Shown: positions 8,502 to 17,884, counted from the first letter of the stretch. The stretch: 64,000 bases of DNA from JAAYJG01 sp964450305 (GCA_964450305.1 CAYVFB010000008.1:1-64000); one strand, 5' to 3'. Program-made: numbers and translations. The notes: generated from the letters alone by a model not told the origin.

Positions 8502-9557
8502 GTGCTGAAAAAGGGCTTTATCCTCTTATTTTTGATGATCTTATTTTGCGGAGCGCTTCCAATTTCAGCAACGGACTATGATGGAAATATCCCCTATGAT
8601 GCCCGTTTATGGGTAGACAACCAGCTTGTGGAAACCGAATCAGGTTTCCTTACACAAAAAGGAAACATGCTGGTTCCCGTTTCAACTGTTGAAAGGATGG
8701 GTGCATCCTTCCAATGGGATCCGGAAGAATGGATGATTCGTATTACATCTGAAAACCGGAGACTGGTCATGTATGTGAACAATTTTCAATGCGCCAATGG
8801 TACGAAGGTAGAAAAAATGCCTGCGCAGCCAACATTGCTTCAGGGTACAGTCATGATCCCCCTGAGATATGTCGCTGAGAATTTGGGAGCAGCAGTCCTT
8901 TGGGGCGGAAAAGACATTTATGTTTCAACAACAGGAGAACTCCCTGTTGTTGGGCAGCAAAACCCGGACGCACAAGAGACAAACACAGAGAAAGCCTTAC
9001 CAATGAAAAAGACGATTGTGTTGGATCCGGGGCATGGGGGCAGCAACCCCGGCGCTGTGGCCGGAAAGGTTCAGGAAAAGGATTTAAACCTGAAGGTTTC
9101 CAAAATTCTGAAGGGCATGCTGGAAGAGGCTGGATTGACCGTCTACATGACTCGTTCAGAAGACAAAGATGTAGGTTTATACACCAGGGTGGATATTGCA
9201 AATTATCTGAATGCAGACTTGTTTGTCAGTATTCATCACAATGCCTCACCAGACACAGCAGCCCAGGGCTTGATGACCCTGTATTATCCATCATCGTCAT
9301 CGTATCAAAAGATGAATGGCCAGAAACTGGCGCAAATCGTACAAAAGAATTTGGTAAGGGAACTAAAGACAAAGGACTGGGGGATTTTCCCCAGACCCAA
9401 CCTGGTCGTCACCAGACAGACAAAAATGCCTGCGGTCATTACCGAACTTGGCTTTATGACCAATAAAGCCGAGCTGGAGAAGTTGGTTACATATCAGTTT
9501 CAAAAGCAAGCGGCGCAGGCCCTGTATGCAAGTATAGTTGAAGCGCTTACGCAATAG
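8502..9557 (+). CDS. N-acetylmuramoyl-L-alanine amidase with copper-amine-oxidase-like domain
   Basis: A secreted peptidoglycan amidase that would cleave the bond between MurNAc and the stem peptide. From the GTG at 8502 (AGGAGG at 8488-8493) it is 351 residues. A signal peptide covers about 1-28. Residues 35-140 match the copper-amine-oxidase N-terminal-like beta domain common on clostridial surface enzymes (LVPVSTVERMGASFQWD, MIPLRYVAENLGA). From about 169 there is an Amidase_3 domain with zinc and catalytic residues in LDPGHGG, QEKDLN, SIHHNA and ITELGF. CwlD/AmiC-like roles in cell separation or spore cortex are possible. A terminator follows. Confidence 0.93.
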   Translation: MLKKGFILLFLMILFCGALPISATDYDGNIPYDARLWVDNQLVETESGFLTQKGNMLVPVSTVERMGASFQWDPEEWMIRITSENRRLVMYVNNFQCANGTKVEKMPAQPTLLQGTVMIPLRYVAENLGAAVLWGGKDIYVSTTGELPVVGQQNPDAQETNTEKALPMKKTIVLDPGHGGSNPGAVAGKVQEKDLNLKVSKILKGMLEEAGLTVYMTRSEDKDVGLYTRVDIANYLNADLFVSIHHNASPDTAAQGLMTLYYPSSSSYQKMNGQKLAQIVQKNLVRELKTKDWGIFPRPNLVVTRQTKMPAVITELGFMTNKAELEKLVTYQFQKQAAQALYASIVEALTQ

Positions 9558-9581
9558 ACGGGCAAAAGCCCGTTTTTTTTT
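9558..9581 (+). terminator. rho-independent terminator after the amidase
   Basis: ACGGGC, loop AAAA, GCCCGT form a six-pair GC-rich stem (9558-9573) followed by nine T. It begins one base after the amidase stop codon. Confidence 0.92.
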
Positions 9582-9610
9582 GCTCAAATTTGATTTCTCT
9601 GCAAAAACGC

Positions 9611-9780
9611 GATGATATTCGAATGTGGTGGAATCAATGAATAAAAGAATGTTATTACCAGAGATGATATCCGAGTGAATGTGGTGGAATCAATGAATAA
9701 AAGAATGTTATATCCAGAAATGATACTCGAGTAAATGTAGTGAAATCCTTCCAATAAATAAAGGACTTTCTACCACTAAA
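9611..9780. repeat. 56-bp direct repeat, three units, two containing micro-ORFs
   Basis: The block GAATGTGGTGGAATCAATGA starts at 9621 and 9677; a decayed third copy starts near 9733. The spacing is exactly 56 bases. Units 1 and 2 each hold a 13-codon open frame (9637-9678 and 9693-9734) with a GGTGG-like site before the ATG; the peptides differ at two positions (MNKRMLLPEMISE, MNKRMLYPEMILE). The third unit has lost the frame. They lie upstream of the mutS2 promoter. Confidence 0.75.
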
Positions 9781-9857
9781 AACAGCGGATAAAGCTTTAG
9801 CATGGAGAAAAAACAATTATACACAAAGAGTGCGTCTGTGTTTGTGTTGCTTAAGCT

Positions 9858-9886
9858 TTCCCGCAGTGATACCGGTATGATATAAT
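9858..9886 (+). promoter_or_regulatory. mutS2 promoter
   Basis: An extended -10, TGATATAAT (TATAAT at 9881-9886), lies 17 bases after a weak -35 (TTCCCG, 9858-9863) and 110 bases before the mutS2 start. Confidence 0.55.
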
Positions 9887-9996
9887 GTGTAAGCAGTTAT
9901 TAAGCGAATTCCAGTAAAGCTTTGGCTTATTCCACGAATATCCGGTTCAGGGCTGAAGCTGTAGCAAGTTTAAATGATAGAACGGAAGGTTTTGAA

Positions 9997-12378
9997 ATGA
10001 CTGAAAAGGTTCTCCGGGTTCTTGAATATGATAAAATCACCGAAAGGCTGGCTGAAAGGGCATCCAGCCAGCTGGGCAAGGAACTGGCATCTGCTTTGGT
10101 GCCATTTACACGGCTTGAACAGGTTCAATCCGAACAGAAGGAAACCACGGATGCGGTTACCTGTATATTAAGGAAGGGTTCACCGCCATTAGGGGGCATT
10201 CATGATATCCGATCACAAATACGCCGCGCGGAGGCCGGGGGAATACTGAACCCTGGGGAATTGCTGAAGATAGCCGATGTTCTGCGCGTATCAAGGCGAT
10301 TGAAGGCCTATCTGACCGAAGATAAAATGGAGCTGGCCCAGACCAATGCTGTGGCCGTGCTGTGCGGCAGCCTTGGGACGAACAGGACCCTGGAAGAAAG
10401 GCTGACACAATCAGTCGAGTCTGAGGATACCTTATCTGACTTTGCAAGCCCGCTACTGGCCTCTATCCGCAGAAGCATTCGTCGTGCGCAGGACTCCATC
10501 AAGGAAAAACTAAACCACATCATCCATTCGGCACAGAATAAAAAGTATATGCAGGATGCCGTGGTTACCCTCAGGGGGGATCGCTATGTCGTCCCTGTAA
10601 AGCAGGAGCACCGGAGCCAGATCCCCGGTCTGGTACATGATATGTCTTCCAGCGGGGCTACGCTGTTTGTTGAACCCATGGCAGTTGTTGAAGCGAACAA
10701 CGAAATCCGTCAACTCAGAAGCAAGGAAGAGCAGGAAGTGGAGCGTATTCTGCTGGAACTGACCGCAGAGGTGGCAGAAATCGGTGGCATGCTGCAGGAA
10801 AACGCCGAACTGCTGGCAAGAATTGATTTTGCCTTTGCGAAAGCCCGGTTAAGCCTGGATATGAAAGCAACGGAACCAGTGCTCAACCGGGAGCGCCGCA
10901 TTGTGATAAAAAGAGGCCGACATCCGCTGATTGACCCCAAATTGGTCGTTCCCATAGACATTGACCTGGGAGGCTCCTTTTCGACGATGGTGATCACCGG
11001 CCCGAATACGGGCGGTAAAACTGTGACCCTGAAAACCACAGGCCTTTTTGTGCTGATGAGCCAGGCCGGGCTGCATATTCCAGCGGCTGACCAAAGTGAA
11101 ATGGGCATATTCCGTCAGGTGTTCGCAGATATTGGCGACGAGCAGAGCATTGAACAAAGCCTCAGCACCTTTTCCTCCCATATGACCAATATCGTTCAGA
11201 TTCTGAAAAATGTAGACCAGGATTCACTGGTTCTGTTCGACGAGCTTGGTGCAGGGACCGACCCGACCGAGGGGGCAGCCCTTGCCACGGCCATCCTCGA
11301 CACCCTGACCAAAAGGGAAATCAGGGCTATGGCAACCACCCATTACAGCGAATTAAAGCTGTATGCCATGTCCACAGAAGGGGTTCAGAATGCCTGCTGT
11401 GAGTTTAATGTGGAAACCCTTCGTCCCACATACCGGCTTCTGGTTGGAATACCGGGAAGAAGCAACGCCTTTGCCATCTCCAAAAGGCTGGGCCTGGGTG
11501 ATGACATCATCGGTGAAGCCCGGAACTTTTTAAAGGGTGAGGACATCCAGTTCGAGGAGCTTCTTTCGGATATACAGAAAAACCGTATGGCCGCTGAAAA
11601 GGAACGGGAGCAGGCCGAAAGGGATAAAAGAGAGATTGAGCGGCTGAAAGAGAGTTCTGAAGACGAAAAAAGGCGGACAGAAAACGAAAAACAGGCCATT
11701 TTGAATAAAGCGAGGCAGGAAGCCAGAAGAGTACTGACCGAAGCAAAACGGGAAGCCGATGAAATCATGGAGCGGCTAAAGGAGCTTGAGAAAAACCACC
11801 AGCAAATGATCGAAAACCAGGAACTGATGGCCGTGAGGCAAAACATCCGCCAAAAGGTGGATGAGCTGGATCACCAGCTGGCGGAATCAGTGCTGCCGCG
11901 CAAAGGGTTTGCAAAGCCGCCCGAAAACCTGAAAGCCGGTGACACCGTCATGATTTTAAACCTGAACCAAAAAGGTATAGCACTCGAAGCGCCCGACAAG
12001 GACGGTCAGGTGCAGATTCAGGCCGGCATTATGAAGATTAAGGTGCATGTTACCCAACTGCGTGCAGTGGATGAGCAGAAGGAACTGACAGATACCATCC
12101 AAAGTGCGAGGGTAACCGGTGTTAAAACAGGCAGTGTGAAGCTCGAATTGGATATTCGGGGTCACAATATCGAGGAAGCCATGGTGAAGGTGGACAAGTA
12201 CATCGATGAAGCCGTCATCGCAGGGCTTCATGAGGTGTCCATCATTCATGGCAAGGGAACCGGCGCACTGAGAAAGGGGATTCAGGATTTCCTGAAAACC
12301 CATGCCCATGTTGGGTCTTTCCGTATTGGCAAGTACGGAGAGGGTGAAACCGGTGTCACCATCGTTACCCTGAAATAG
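9997..12378 (+). CDS. mutS2: MutS2 family ATPase/nuclease
   Basis: MutS2 binds branched DNA and limits recombination, and also acts on collided ribosomes in Bacillus subtilis. From the ATG at 9997 (GGAAGG upstream) it has 793 residues, the family norm. Visible: clamp and core helices, Walker A TGPNTGGKT near residue 334, Walker B VLFDELGAGTDPTEGAAL, a long charged coiled coil (about 520-640), a KOW-like patch, and a C-terminal Smr domain beginning LDIRGHNIEEA with HGKGTGALR. The mismatch-recognition domain of MutS is absent, as expected. It is transcribed alone from the promoter at 9858-9886. Confidence 0.96.
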   Translation: MTEKVLRVLEYDKITERLAERASSQLGKELASALVPFTRLEQVQSEQKETTDAVTCILRKGSPPLGGIHDIRSQIRRAEAGGILNPGELLKIADVLRVSRRLKAYLTEDKMELAQTNAVAVLCGSLGTNRTLEERLTQSVESEDTLSDFASPLLASIRRSIRRAQDSIKEKLNHIIHSAQNKKYMQDAVVTLRGDRYVVPVKQEHRSQIPGLVHDMSSSGATLFVEPMAVVEANNEIRQLRSKEEQEVERILLELTAEVAEIGGMLQENAELLARIDFAFAKARLSLDMKATEPVLNRERRIVIKRGRHPLIDPKLVVPIDIDLGGSFSTMVITGPNTGGKTVTLKTTGLFVLMSQAGLHIPAADQSEMGIFRQVFADIGDEQSIEQSLSTFSSHMTNIVQILKNVDQDSLVLFDELGAGTDPTEGAALATAILDTLTKREIRAMATTHYSELKLYAMSTEGVQNACCEFNVETLRPTYRLLVGIPGRSNAFAISKRLGLGDDIIGEARNFLKGEDIQFEELLSDIQKNRMAAEKEREQAERDKREIERLKESSEDEKRRTENEKQAILNKARQEARRVLTEAKREADEIMERLKELEKNHQQMIENQELMAVRQNIRQKVDELDHQLAESVLPRKGFAKPPENLKAGDTVMILNLNQKGIALEAPDKDGQVQIQAGIMKIKVHVTQLRAVDEQKELTDTIQSARVTGVKTGSVKLELDIRGHNIEEAMVKVDKYIDEAVIAGLHEVSIIHGKGTGALRKGIQDFLKTHAHVGSFRIGKYGEGETGVTIVTLK

Positions 12379-12385
12379 CTGTGTT

Positions 12386-12418
12386 GCCAGGGGGCATTCC
12401 GTGAGGAAAACCCCTGGC
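12386..12418 (+). terminator. stem-loop after mutS2
   Basis: GCCAGGGG (12386-12393) pairs with CCCCTGGC (12411-12418) across a 17-base loop, seven bases after the stop. There is no T-run, so it may act as a 3' stabiliser or a weak terminator. Confidence 0.5.
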
Positions 12419-12537
12419 TTAAAGCTTGTCAGCAGGCATGGAGACCGTTCGGAAAAGCATATTTATTCATAAGACACTACTTTCCATGGCTTGAAACCCG
12501 CATAGTTCCGCTCATTTTTACATGCTTATTCGTGTAT

Positions 12538-13533
12538 CTACAGAGTCAACGGACTTTCCGAGCCGGCTCCTAGATAGACATACTTTTTCATATTGTTCAG
12601 ATTTTCAACCGTTTCACGATCCAGTATCAAATCGCAGCTTTTTATACCCTGCTCCAATTGCTGCTGGTTGCTGAAGGATACGATGGGAACCGTTGCAAAG
12701 CTCTGATGCATCAGAAAAGCCAGTTCCAGTTCCGACAGACTGCAATTGAGGGAATGGGCTTTATGCGTCAATTCTGCAAATATGCGCTCATTGGACGGGT
12801 TGGAATACCATCTGGCTGTTTGTGCCGGCATGGATTGACCTGTCGCCTTTTTTGTAAAATACCCTTTTGCCAAAGCAGTATAAGCCATTACATTCAGGCC
12901 TGTTTCACAATGGTGTTTATAGAACTCTCTATCCATCAGCACCAGTGTTTTATCACTGATATTGTATTCATTGATATCAGCCAGGCTGTACATGATCTGG
13001 TTGCAGACAAACCCCGGAAAATCTTGCCTGCGAACCTGTTGAATGCGGCTCGGGGGCCAGTTAGAACACCCGTAATAACGGATCTTCCCATTCGCCCGGG
13101 CCTGTTCAAGAACACCCAGCAATTCCTCAGCAGGAATATCGGGATTATCCCGATGATAAAAATACAGGTCAATGTAATCGGTATTCAAAAACTGCAGGCT
13201 TTCGTCCAGATCCTTCAGGATATCCTTTGGGGTAGCCCTGGAAACATGGAATTGCGCCAGGTCTGGATGCCCTCCTTTTGTACTGATCACGATTTTGTGT
13301 CTTAGCCCTGATTTTTTCAGCCAGGCACCAATGATCCTTTCACTGATCCCTTTGGGGCCAGGAACCCAGTCACCGTAAATATGTGCGGTATCAATAAAAT
13401 TTCCGCCATTATCCGTAAAAAAACTCATCTGGGATTCGGCGGTCCCTTCGTCGATGACCGTCCCAAAATTGACCGTCCCCAGGCTGATTTTCGATACCGT
13501 TAAAGAAGTATCTTTCAATAATACATTTTTCAT
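12538..13533 (-). CDS. aldo/keto reductase
   Basis: A 331-residue NAD(P)H-dependent oxidoreductase of the aldo/keto reductase superfamily. The catalytic tetrad is readable: Asp and Tyr in FIDTAHIYG, Lys in ISTKGG and His in YFYHRD. The late IVSFSNQQQLEQ block is the cofactor-binding loop. The substrate cannot be told; the family includes many sugar and aldehyde reductases of the YdhF/IolS type. AGGTGG lies six bases before the ATG. It is divergent from iorA, and the 280-base gap between them holds a long palindrome. Confidence 0.92.
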   Translation of the reverse strand: MKNVLLKDTSLTVSKISLGTVNFGTVIDEGTAESQMSFFTDNGGNFIDTAHIYGDWVPGPKGISERIIGAWLKKSGLRHKIVISTKGGHPDLAQFHVSRATPKDILKDLDESLQFLNTDYIDLYFYHRDNPDIPAEELLGVLEQARANGKIRYYGCSNWPPSRIQQVRRQDFPGFVCNQIMYSLADINEYNISDKTLVLMDREFYKHHCETGLNVMAYTALAKGYFTKKATGQSMPAQTARWYSNPSNERIFAELTHKAHSLNCSLSELELAFLMHQSFATVPIVSFSNQQQLEQGIKSCDLILDRETVENLNNMKKYVYLGAGSESPLTL

Positions 13534-13588
13534 GATTCCACCTGCTTCCTGTGAAGGTTATGTAACTGCATGACATATTATTACCACC

Positions 13589-13654
13589 ATATTTACAAGA
13601 GGGACAGGTACCTTTGCAAATATTTGCAAAGGTACCTGTCCCTCTTGTAAATAT
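13589..13654. repeat. 66-bp perfect palindrome
   Basis: Arms of 32 bases (13589-13620 and 13623-13654) are exact reverse complements around a central TA. The arm contains GGGACAGGTACC. It lies between divergent genes and there is no T-run, so it is not a simple terminator. The GGGACAGGTACC core resembles REP-like elements common between genes in Clostridia, some mobilised by Y1 (RAYT) transposases; none is visible here. Confidence 0.9.
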
Positions 13655-13727
13655 CAACTGGAACCAAATCTTACGGTTACGCGTAGGTAGTTGAGCCTGT
13701 ATGCCCTTTTTTTCTTGCAGTATTCTA

Positions 13728-13755
13728 TTTACATACCAGCCGAATCATGTATAAT
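13728..13755 (+). promoter_or_regulatory. iorAB-paaK promoter
   Basis: TTTACA (13728-13733), a 16-base spacer and a perfect TATAAT (13750-13755), 58 bases before the iorA start. Confidence 0.65.
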
Positions 13756-13813
13756 ATATATTTAAGCCACTTACCACGGAACAGAGAATTTATTGTGAGG
13801 AGAGACAGATATA

Positions 13814-15559
13814 ATGAAAAAACTGATGCTTGGCAACGAAGCGATTGCCCGGGGCGCTTATGAGGCAGGAGTAACTGTTGCATCAGCATACCCTGGCACA
13901 CCCAGTACTGAAATTACCGAGACCATCGCAACTTATAATGAAATCTATTCAGAATGGGCACCAAACGAAAAAGTAGCATTGGAAGTTGCTGTTGGTGCGT
14001 CCTTTGCCGGTGCGCGCTCTGTCTGTGCAATGAAGCATGTGGGCTTGAATGTAGCGGCAGACCCGTTGTTTACGGTTTCCTACACCGGCGTTAACGGCGG
14101 GCTGGTGATCTGTGTCGCGGATGATCCAGGCATGCACAGCTCCCAGAACGAACAGGATAGCAGGCATTACGCCAAAGCTGCCAAGGTCCCAATGCTTGAA
14201 CCCTCCGACAGCCAGGAATGCAAGGATTTCCTGAAGAAAGCCCTCGAGCTGAGCGAAAGGTTTGATACACCTGTTTTTCTAAGATTAACTACGCGCATTT
14301 CCCACTCCCAAAGCCTGGTGGAACTGGCAGACAGGGATAATGTGCCGTTAAAGGAATATATAAAAGACTCGAATAAATATGTTATGATGCCGGGCATGGC
14401 CAAAAAGCGTCATGTCGTTGTCGAAGAGCGCATGGAACGCCTTGCCGAATACGCCAATACTTCCGAATTGAACCAAATTGTTTGGGGAAACAAGGATATT
14501 GGTATTATTACCAGTGGAATTTCATATCAATATTCCCGTGAAGCCTTTGGTGAGGCATCTTTCCTGAAGCTTGGCATGGTGCATCCGCTGCCTGAAAAAC
14601 TAATTCGTGAATTTGCTTCCCAGGTGAAGACATTGTATGTTATAGAAGAATTGGATCCGATTATCGAAGGCTTCCTGAAGGAAAAAGGCATTTCATGCAT
14701 TGGCAAAGAAAAGCTTCCGGTGCTCGGTGAATACAGTGCCAGCCTGCTGAAGGAAAAGCTGCTGGGTATTGGCGGGCAATCGAACACCGATCTTGCTCAG
14801 GATGTTCCTGTCAGGCCTCCTGTTTTGTGCCCCGGCTGCCCCCATCGCGGCGTGTTCTACAGCCTCAAGAAAAACAAGCTTACCGTATCGGGTGATATCG
14901 GCTGTTACACCCTTGGCACACTGGCGCCCCTTGAGGGCATGGATACCTGTGTGTGCATGGGTGCCAGCATCGGTGTGGCCCATGGCATGGAAAAGGCCAG
15001 GGGGCGCGAAGCCGCAGGGAAAACCGTTGCAGTGATCGGGGATTCCACCTTTATTCATTCGGGTATAACAGGGCTTATCGACATTGTTTACAACAAGGGA
15101 ACCTCCACGGTGATCATTCTGGATAACTCCATCACCGGCATGACCGGTCATCAGGATAACCCCACTACCGGCTTTACCATCAAGGGTGAGCCTACCCGTC
15201 AGGTAGATCTGGTCAAGCTTTGCCAGGCTATTGGCATCGACCGGGTAAAGGTATGCGACCCCTTCGATTTGGATACCTTTGATAAGGTTCTCAAAGAGGA
15301 AACAGCAACGGAAGAACCATCGGTCATCATTGCACAAAGGCCCTGCGCCCTTTTGAAGAAAGTGAAATACAAGGGGCAGGTCGTCGTAAACAGCGATAAA
15401 TGCAAGTACTGCAAAGTATGTATGCGTCTTGGCTGCCCAGCAATTGTCGATACCGGCAGCGGCATCCATATTAATGATGCGCTGTGTGTGGGCTGTGACC
15501 TGTGTATGAAGGTTTGTAAATTTGGCGCAATGGAAAAGGCAGGTGACAGCAATGGGTAA
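13814..15559 (+). CDS. iorA: indolepyruvate:ferredoxin oxidoreductase, alpha subunit
   Basis: Large subunit of the thiamine-diphosphate enzyme that oxidatively decarboxylates aryl pyruvates (from Trp, Phe, Tyr) to aryl-acetyl-CoA, reducing ferredoxin. The 581-residue chain has the pyrimidine-binding domain (SAYPGTPSTEI), a TPP-binding core (GDIGCYTLG, GDSTFIHSGITGLIDIVYNKG), and two C-terminal 4Fe-4S motifs, CKYCKVCMRLGC and CVGCDLCMKVC. GAGGAGAGA precedes the ATG. It overlaps iorB by eight bases, indicating coupled translation of the two subunits. Confidence 0.97.
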   Translation: MKKLMLGNEAIARGAYEAGVTVASAYPGTPSTEITETIATYNEIYSEWAPNEKVALEVAVGASFAGARSVCAMKHVGLNVAADPLFTVSYTGVNGGLVICVADDPGMHSSQNEQDSRHYAKAAKVPMLEPSDSQECKDFLKKALELSERFDTPVFLRLTTRISHSQSLVELADRDNVPLKEYIKDSNKYVMMPGMAKKRHVVVEERMERLAEYANTSELNQIVWGNKDIGIITSGISYQYSREAFGEASFLKLGMVHPLPEKLIREFASQVKTLYVIEELDPIIEGFLKEKGISCIGKEKLPVLGEYSASLLKEKLLGIGGQSNTDLAQDVPVRPPVLCPGCPHRGVFYSLKKNKLTVSGDIGCYTLGTLAPLEGMDTCVCMGASIGVAHGMEKARGREAAGKTVAVIGDSTFIHSGITGLIDIVYNKGTSTVIILDNSITGMTGHQDNPTTGFTIKGEPTRQVDLVKLCQAIGIDRVKVCDPFDLDTFDKVLKEETATEEPSVIIAQRPCALLKKVKYKGQVVVNSDKCKYCKVCMRLGCPAIVDTGSGIHINDALCVGCDLCMKVCKFGAMEKAGDSNG

Positions 15560-16139
15560 TATATCTATTATGATTGTGGGCGTTGGCGGACAGGGAACTC
15601 TTCTAACCAGCCGTGTGCTTGGGGCAGCGGCGGTAAAGGCCGGGTATGATGTTAAAATGTCCGAGGTTCATGGCATGGCACAACGTGGCGGCAGTGTGAT
15701 CACCTATGTCCGGGTGGGCGAAAACGTGAATTCGCCCATTATTGAAAAAGGCGAAGCTGATATCCTGCTCTGCTTTGAAAAGCTGGAAGCCCTTCGCTGG
15801 ATAGACTATGCCAAAAAGGACGGGGTTATCATCATCAACGATCAACAAATCGATCCCATGCCCGTCATCATTGGAAAGGCAAAATATCCCGAAGGCATCA
15901 CAGAGAAAATACGTGCCATATTTCCTAATGTTCGTTCCATTAACGCTTTGGAGGCCGCTAAAAAGTTGGGCAACATCAAGGTGTTGAATGTTGTCATGCT
16001 GGGGCTGATGGCCAGCAGCACCCAAATAAGCAGGGAGCTGTGGCATGAAGCCATTCGGGAAACAGTAAAGGAAAAATTCGTGGAGTTGAACCTGAAGGCC
16101 TTTGACGAGGGCTATCAGATGGCGGAATGTATGTTGTAA
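15552..16139 (+). CDS. iorB: indolepyruvate:ferredoxin oxidoreductase, beta subunit
   Basis: The 195-residue gamma-type domain of 2-oxoacid:ferredoxin oxidoreductases, partner of IorA. Signatures are GVGGQGTLLTSRVLGAAA at the N-terminus and EVHGMAQRGGSV, both typical. The ATG at 15552 lies inside the last codons of iorA, with AGGTGA seven bases upstream. The paaK gene follows after 68 bases, so the three likely form one operon for arylpyruvate breakdown. Confidence 0.96.
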   Translation: MGNISIMIVGVGGQGTLLTSRVLGAAAVKAGYDVKMSEVHGMAQRGGSVITYVRVGENVNSPIIEKGEADILLCFEKLEALRWIDYAKKDGVIIINDQQIDPMPVIIGKAKYPEGITEKIRAIFPNVRSINALEAAKKLGNIKVLNVVMLGLMASSTQISRELWHEAIRETVKEKFVELNLKAFDEGYQMAECML

Positions 16140-16207
16140 ATACCTGACGGAGGGCACTCCGACTGCAGGGTTTGTTGTAAAAATCATGGTTGAATGGGGG
16201 AACTGTC

Positions 16208-17512
16208 ATGGGTATTTGGAATACCGAGGTTGAATGCATGGAAAGGGAAAAGCTTTCCGAACTGCAGGCACAAAGACTATGTAACACGGTCCAACGGGTT
16301 CACAGCAATGTTGCATTTTACAGACAGAAAATGAAGGGCTTGGGGGTCGAGCCCGGTGACATCAAAACGGTGGAAGACCTTCGAAAATTACCCTTTACCT
16401 ACAAGCAGGATTTAAGAGATACCTACCCCTATGGCCTGTTTGCCGTTCCCATGGATAATGTGGTGCGTATTCATGCCTCGACAGGCACAACCGGGAAAAG
16501 AACAGTTGTTGGATATACCGCAAAGGATATCGACACATGGGCCGAGCTTATTGCGCGCGGCCTTACAGCTGCGGGTGCCGGTAAATCAGACTTTGTTCAT
16601 GTAGCCTATGGGTATGGGCTTTTTACCGGCGGGCTGGGCGTACACTACGGCGCTGAAAAAATAGGTGCAGCCGTCATTCCCGTATCGAGCGGGAATACCA
16701 AAAGGCAGATTGAGATCATGCAGGATTTTGGTTCCACAATCTTAACCAGCACACCATCCTATGCGCTGTATATTGCTGAAACCATGCGCGAAATGGGGAT
16801 AGATCCAAGAAAAGATCTGAAGCTGAAAGCCGGTGTGTTTGGCGCAGAGCCCTGGACAGAGGAAATGCGCAGAGAGATTGAACAGCAGATGGGCATCAAG
16901 GCAATCGACATCTACGGCCTTTCTGAAATTATGGGACCCGGTGTTTCCGTTGAATGCGAACATCAGAACGGGATGCACATTCAGGAAGATCATTTCATTG
17001 CTGAAATTATTGATCCGGTCACCGAAGAGCCTCTGCCTATCGGATCAGAAGGGGAGCTGGTGTTTACCTGCATCACCAAAGAAGCGTTTCCGCTTATCCG
17101 TTACCGTACAAGAGATATTTGCCGCCTGAATGATGAAAAATGCGCCTGCGGCAGAACACAGATACGCATGAGCAAGGTGACAGGACGCAGCGACGACATG
17201 TTGATTATCCGTGGAGTAAACGTATTCCCGTCACAGATCGAAAGCGTTCTGCTGGAGCTTGGTATTGCCACACCGCATTATCAACTGGTGGTGGATAGGG
17301 TAGGCACACTGGACAGTCTTGAGGTTCATGTGGAGATGACTCCAGAGATGTTCTCTGATGCCGTCAAGCAGGTTGAAAAGGCAGAACAGCGCATGCGAAA
17401 CAATATTGAAAGCTTGCTGGGGTTATCCTGCAAGGTTCGTCTGATGGAACCGAAGAGCATTGAAAGAAGCGAAGGCAAGGCCAAGAGGGTTATTGACAAG
17501 CGGACAAAATAA
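16208..17512 (+). CDS. paaK: phenylacetate-CoA ligase
   Basis: An AMP-forming acyl-CoA synthetase of the PaaK family, 434 residues. The ATP-binding loop is HASTGTTGKRTVVGY; IYGLSEIMGPGVSVEC is the A5-like motif; VTGRSDDMLIIRGVNVFPSQIE is the hinge before the small C-terminal domain. The ATG at 16208 is used because GGGGG lies seven bases upstream; TTG 16190 has no site. Beside iorAB it would interconvert arylacetates and their CoA esters, either saving energy from the aryl-CoA made by IorAB or, in reverse, activating aryl acids. A terminator follows at 17553. Confidence 0.95.
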   Translation: MGIWNTEVECMEREKLSELQAQRLCNTVQRVHSNVAFYRQKMKGLGVEPGDIKTVEDLRKLPFTYKQDLRDTYPYGLFAVPMDNVVRIHASTGTTGKRTVVGYTAKDIDTWAELIARGLTAAGAGKSDFVHVAYGYGLFTGGLGVHYGAEKIGAAVIPVSSGNTKRQIEIMQDFGSTILTSTPSYALYIAETMREMGIDPRKDLKLKAGVFGAEPWTEEMRREIEQQMGIKAIDIYGLSEIMGPGVSVECEHQNGMHIQEDHFIAEIIDPVTEEPLPIGSEGELVFTCITKEAFPLIRYRTRDICRLNDEKCACGRTQIRMSKVTGRSDDMLIIRGVNVFPSQIESVLLELGIATPHYQLVVDRVGTLDSLEVHVEMTPEMFSDAVKQVEKAEQRMRNNIESLLGLSCKVRLMEPKSIERSEGKAKRVIDKRTK

Positions 17513-17552
17513 CGAGGCTGACGGTTTGTTGATTTGGTCTTTTGAAGTTTGT

Positions 17553-17582
17553 AAAGGCAGACCTACACGGGTCTGCCTTTTA
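17553..17582 (+). terminator. terminator after paaK
   Basis: AAAGGCAGACC (17553-17563) pairs perfectly with GGTCTGCCTTT (17570-17580) across a six-base loop, ending in T residues. Confidence 0.8.
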
Positions 17583-17697
17583 TACGCCCGAAATGGAACG
17601 TTAATTTTATGTTTGTTATAGAAGTTATTGTTCACACCATCCTTTATTAAGTTCATTAGCCGTTACAGAGGTATGGGCTTTATCTTGAACACAGCGA

Positions 17698-17760
17698 TGT
17701 CATCCTGAGCGCAGTTAAGGATCTTATCAGGAGCAATGCGAGATCCTTAACTTCGTTCAG
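17698..17760. repeat. degenerate inverted repeat with TCATCCTGA motif
   Basis: The 20-base arms 17705-17724 and 17741-17760 are reverse complements at 18 of 20 positions, with 11 perfect pairs (GTTAAGGATCT / AGATCCTTAAC). The block TGTCATCCTGA..GTTAAGGATCT at 17698-17724 recurs at 53809-53835 with four differences. This looks like a dispersed non-coding repeat. The rest of the 17583-17830 gap shows no gene. Confidence 0.7.
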
Positions 17761-17830
17761 CCGAATGCGCCTTTTACCTACGATTAGTAACCTATAGACG
17801 TATTATGTAAACAATATTGTGAAATTTCTC

Positions 17831-17859
17831 TTGACCAAACTGTGTTTGGACAGTATAAT
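17831..17859 (+). promoter_or_regulatory. tRNA operon promoter
   Basis: TTGACC (17831-17836), a 17-base spacer and TATAAT (17854-17859), 25 bases before the first tRNA: a near-consensus housekeeping promoter. Confidence 0.88.
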
Positions 17860-17884
17860 ATTATTTGCGCTAACTGTTAGACGT

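Noticed and set aside
9611..9780. CRISPR array
   Set aside because: The 56-, 40- and 37-bp arrays have no unique spacers between repeats and no cas genes are present.
14693..15469. 258-codon minus-strand frame
   Set aside because: Antisense to iorA, whose motifs are unmistakable.
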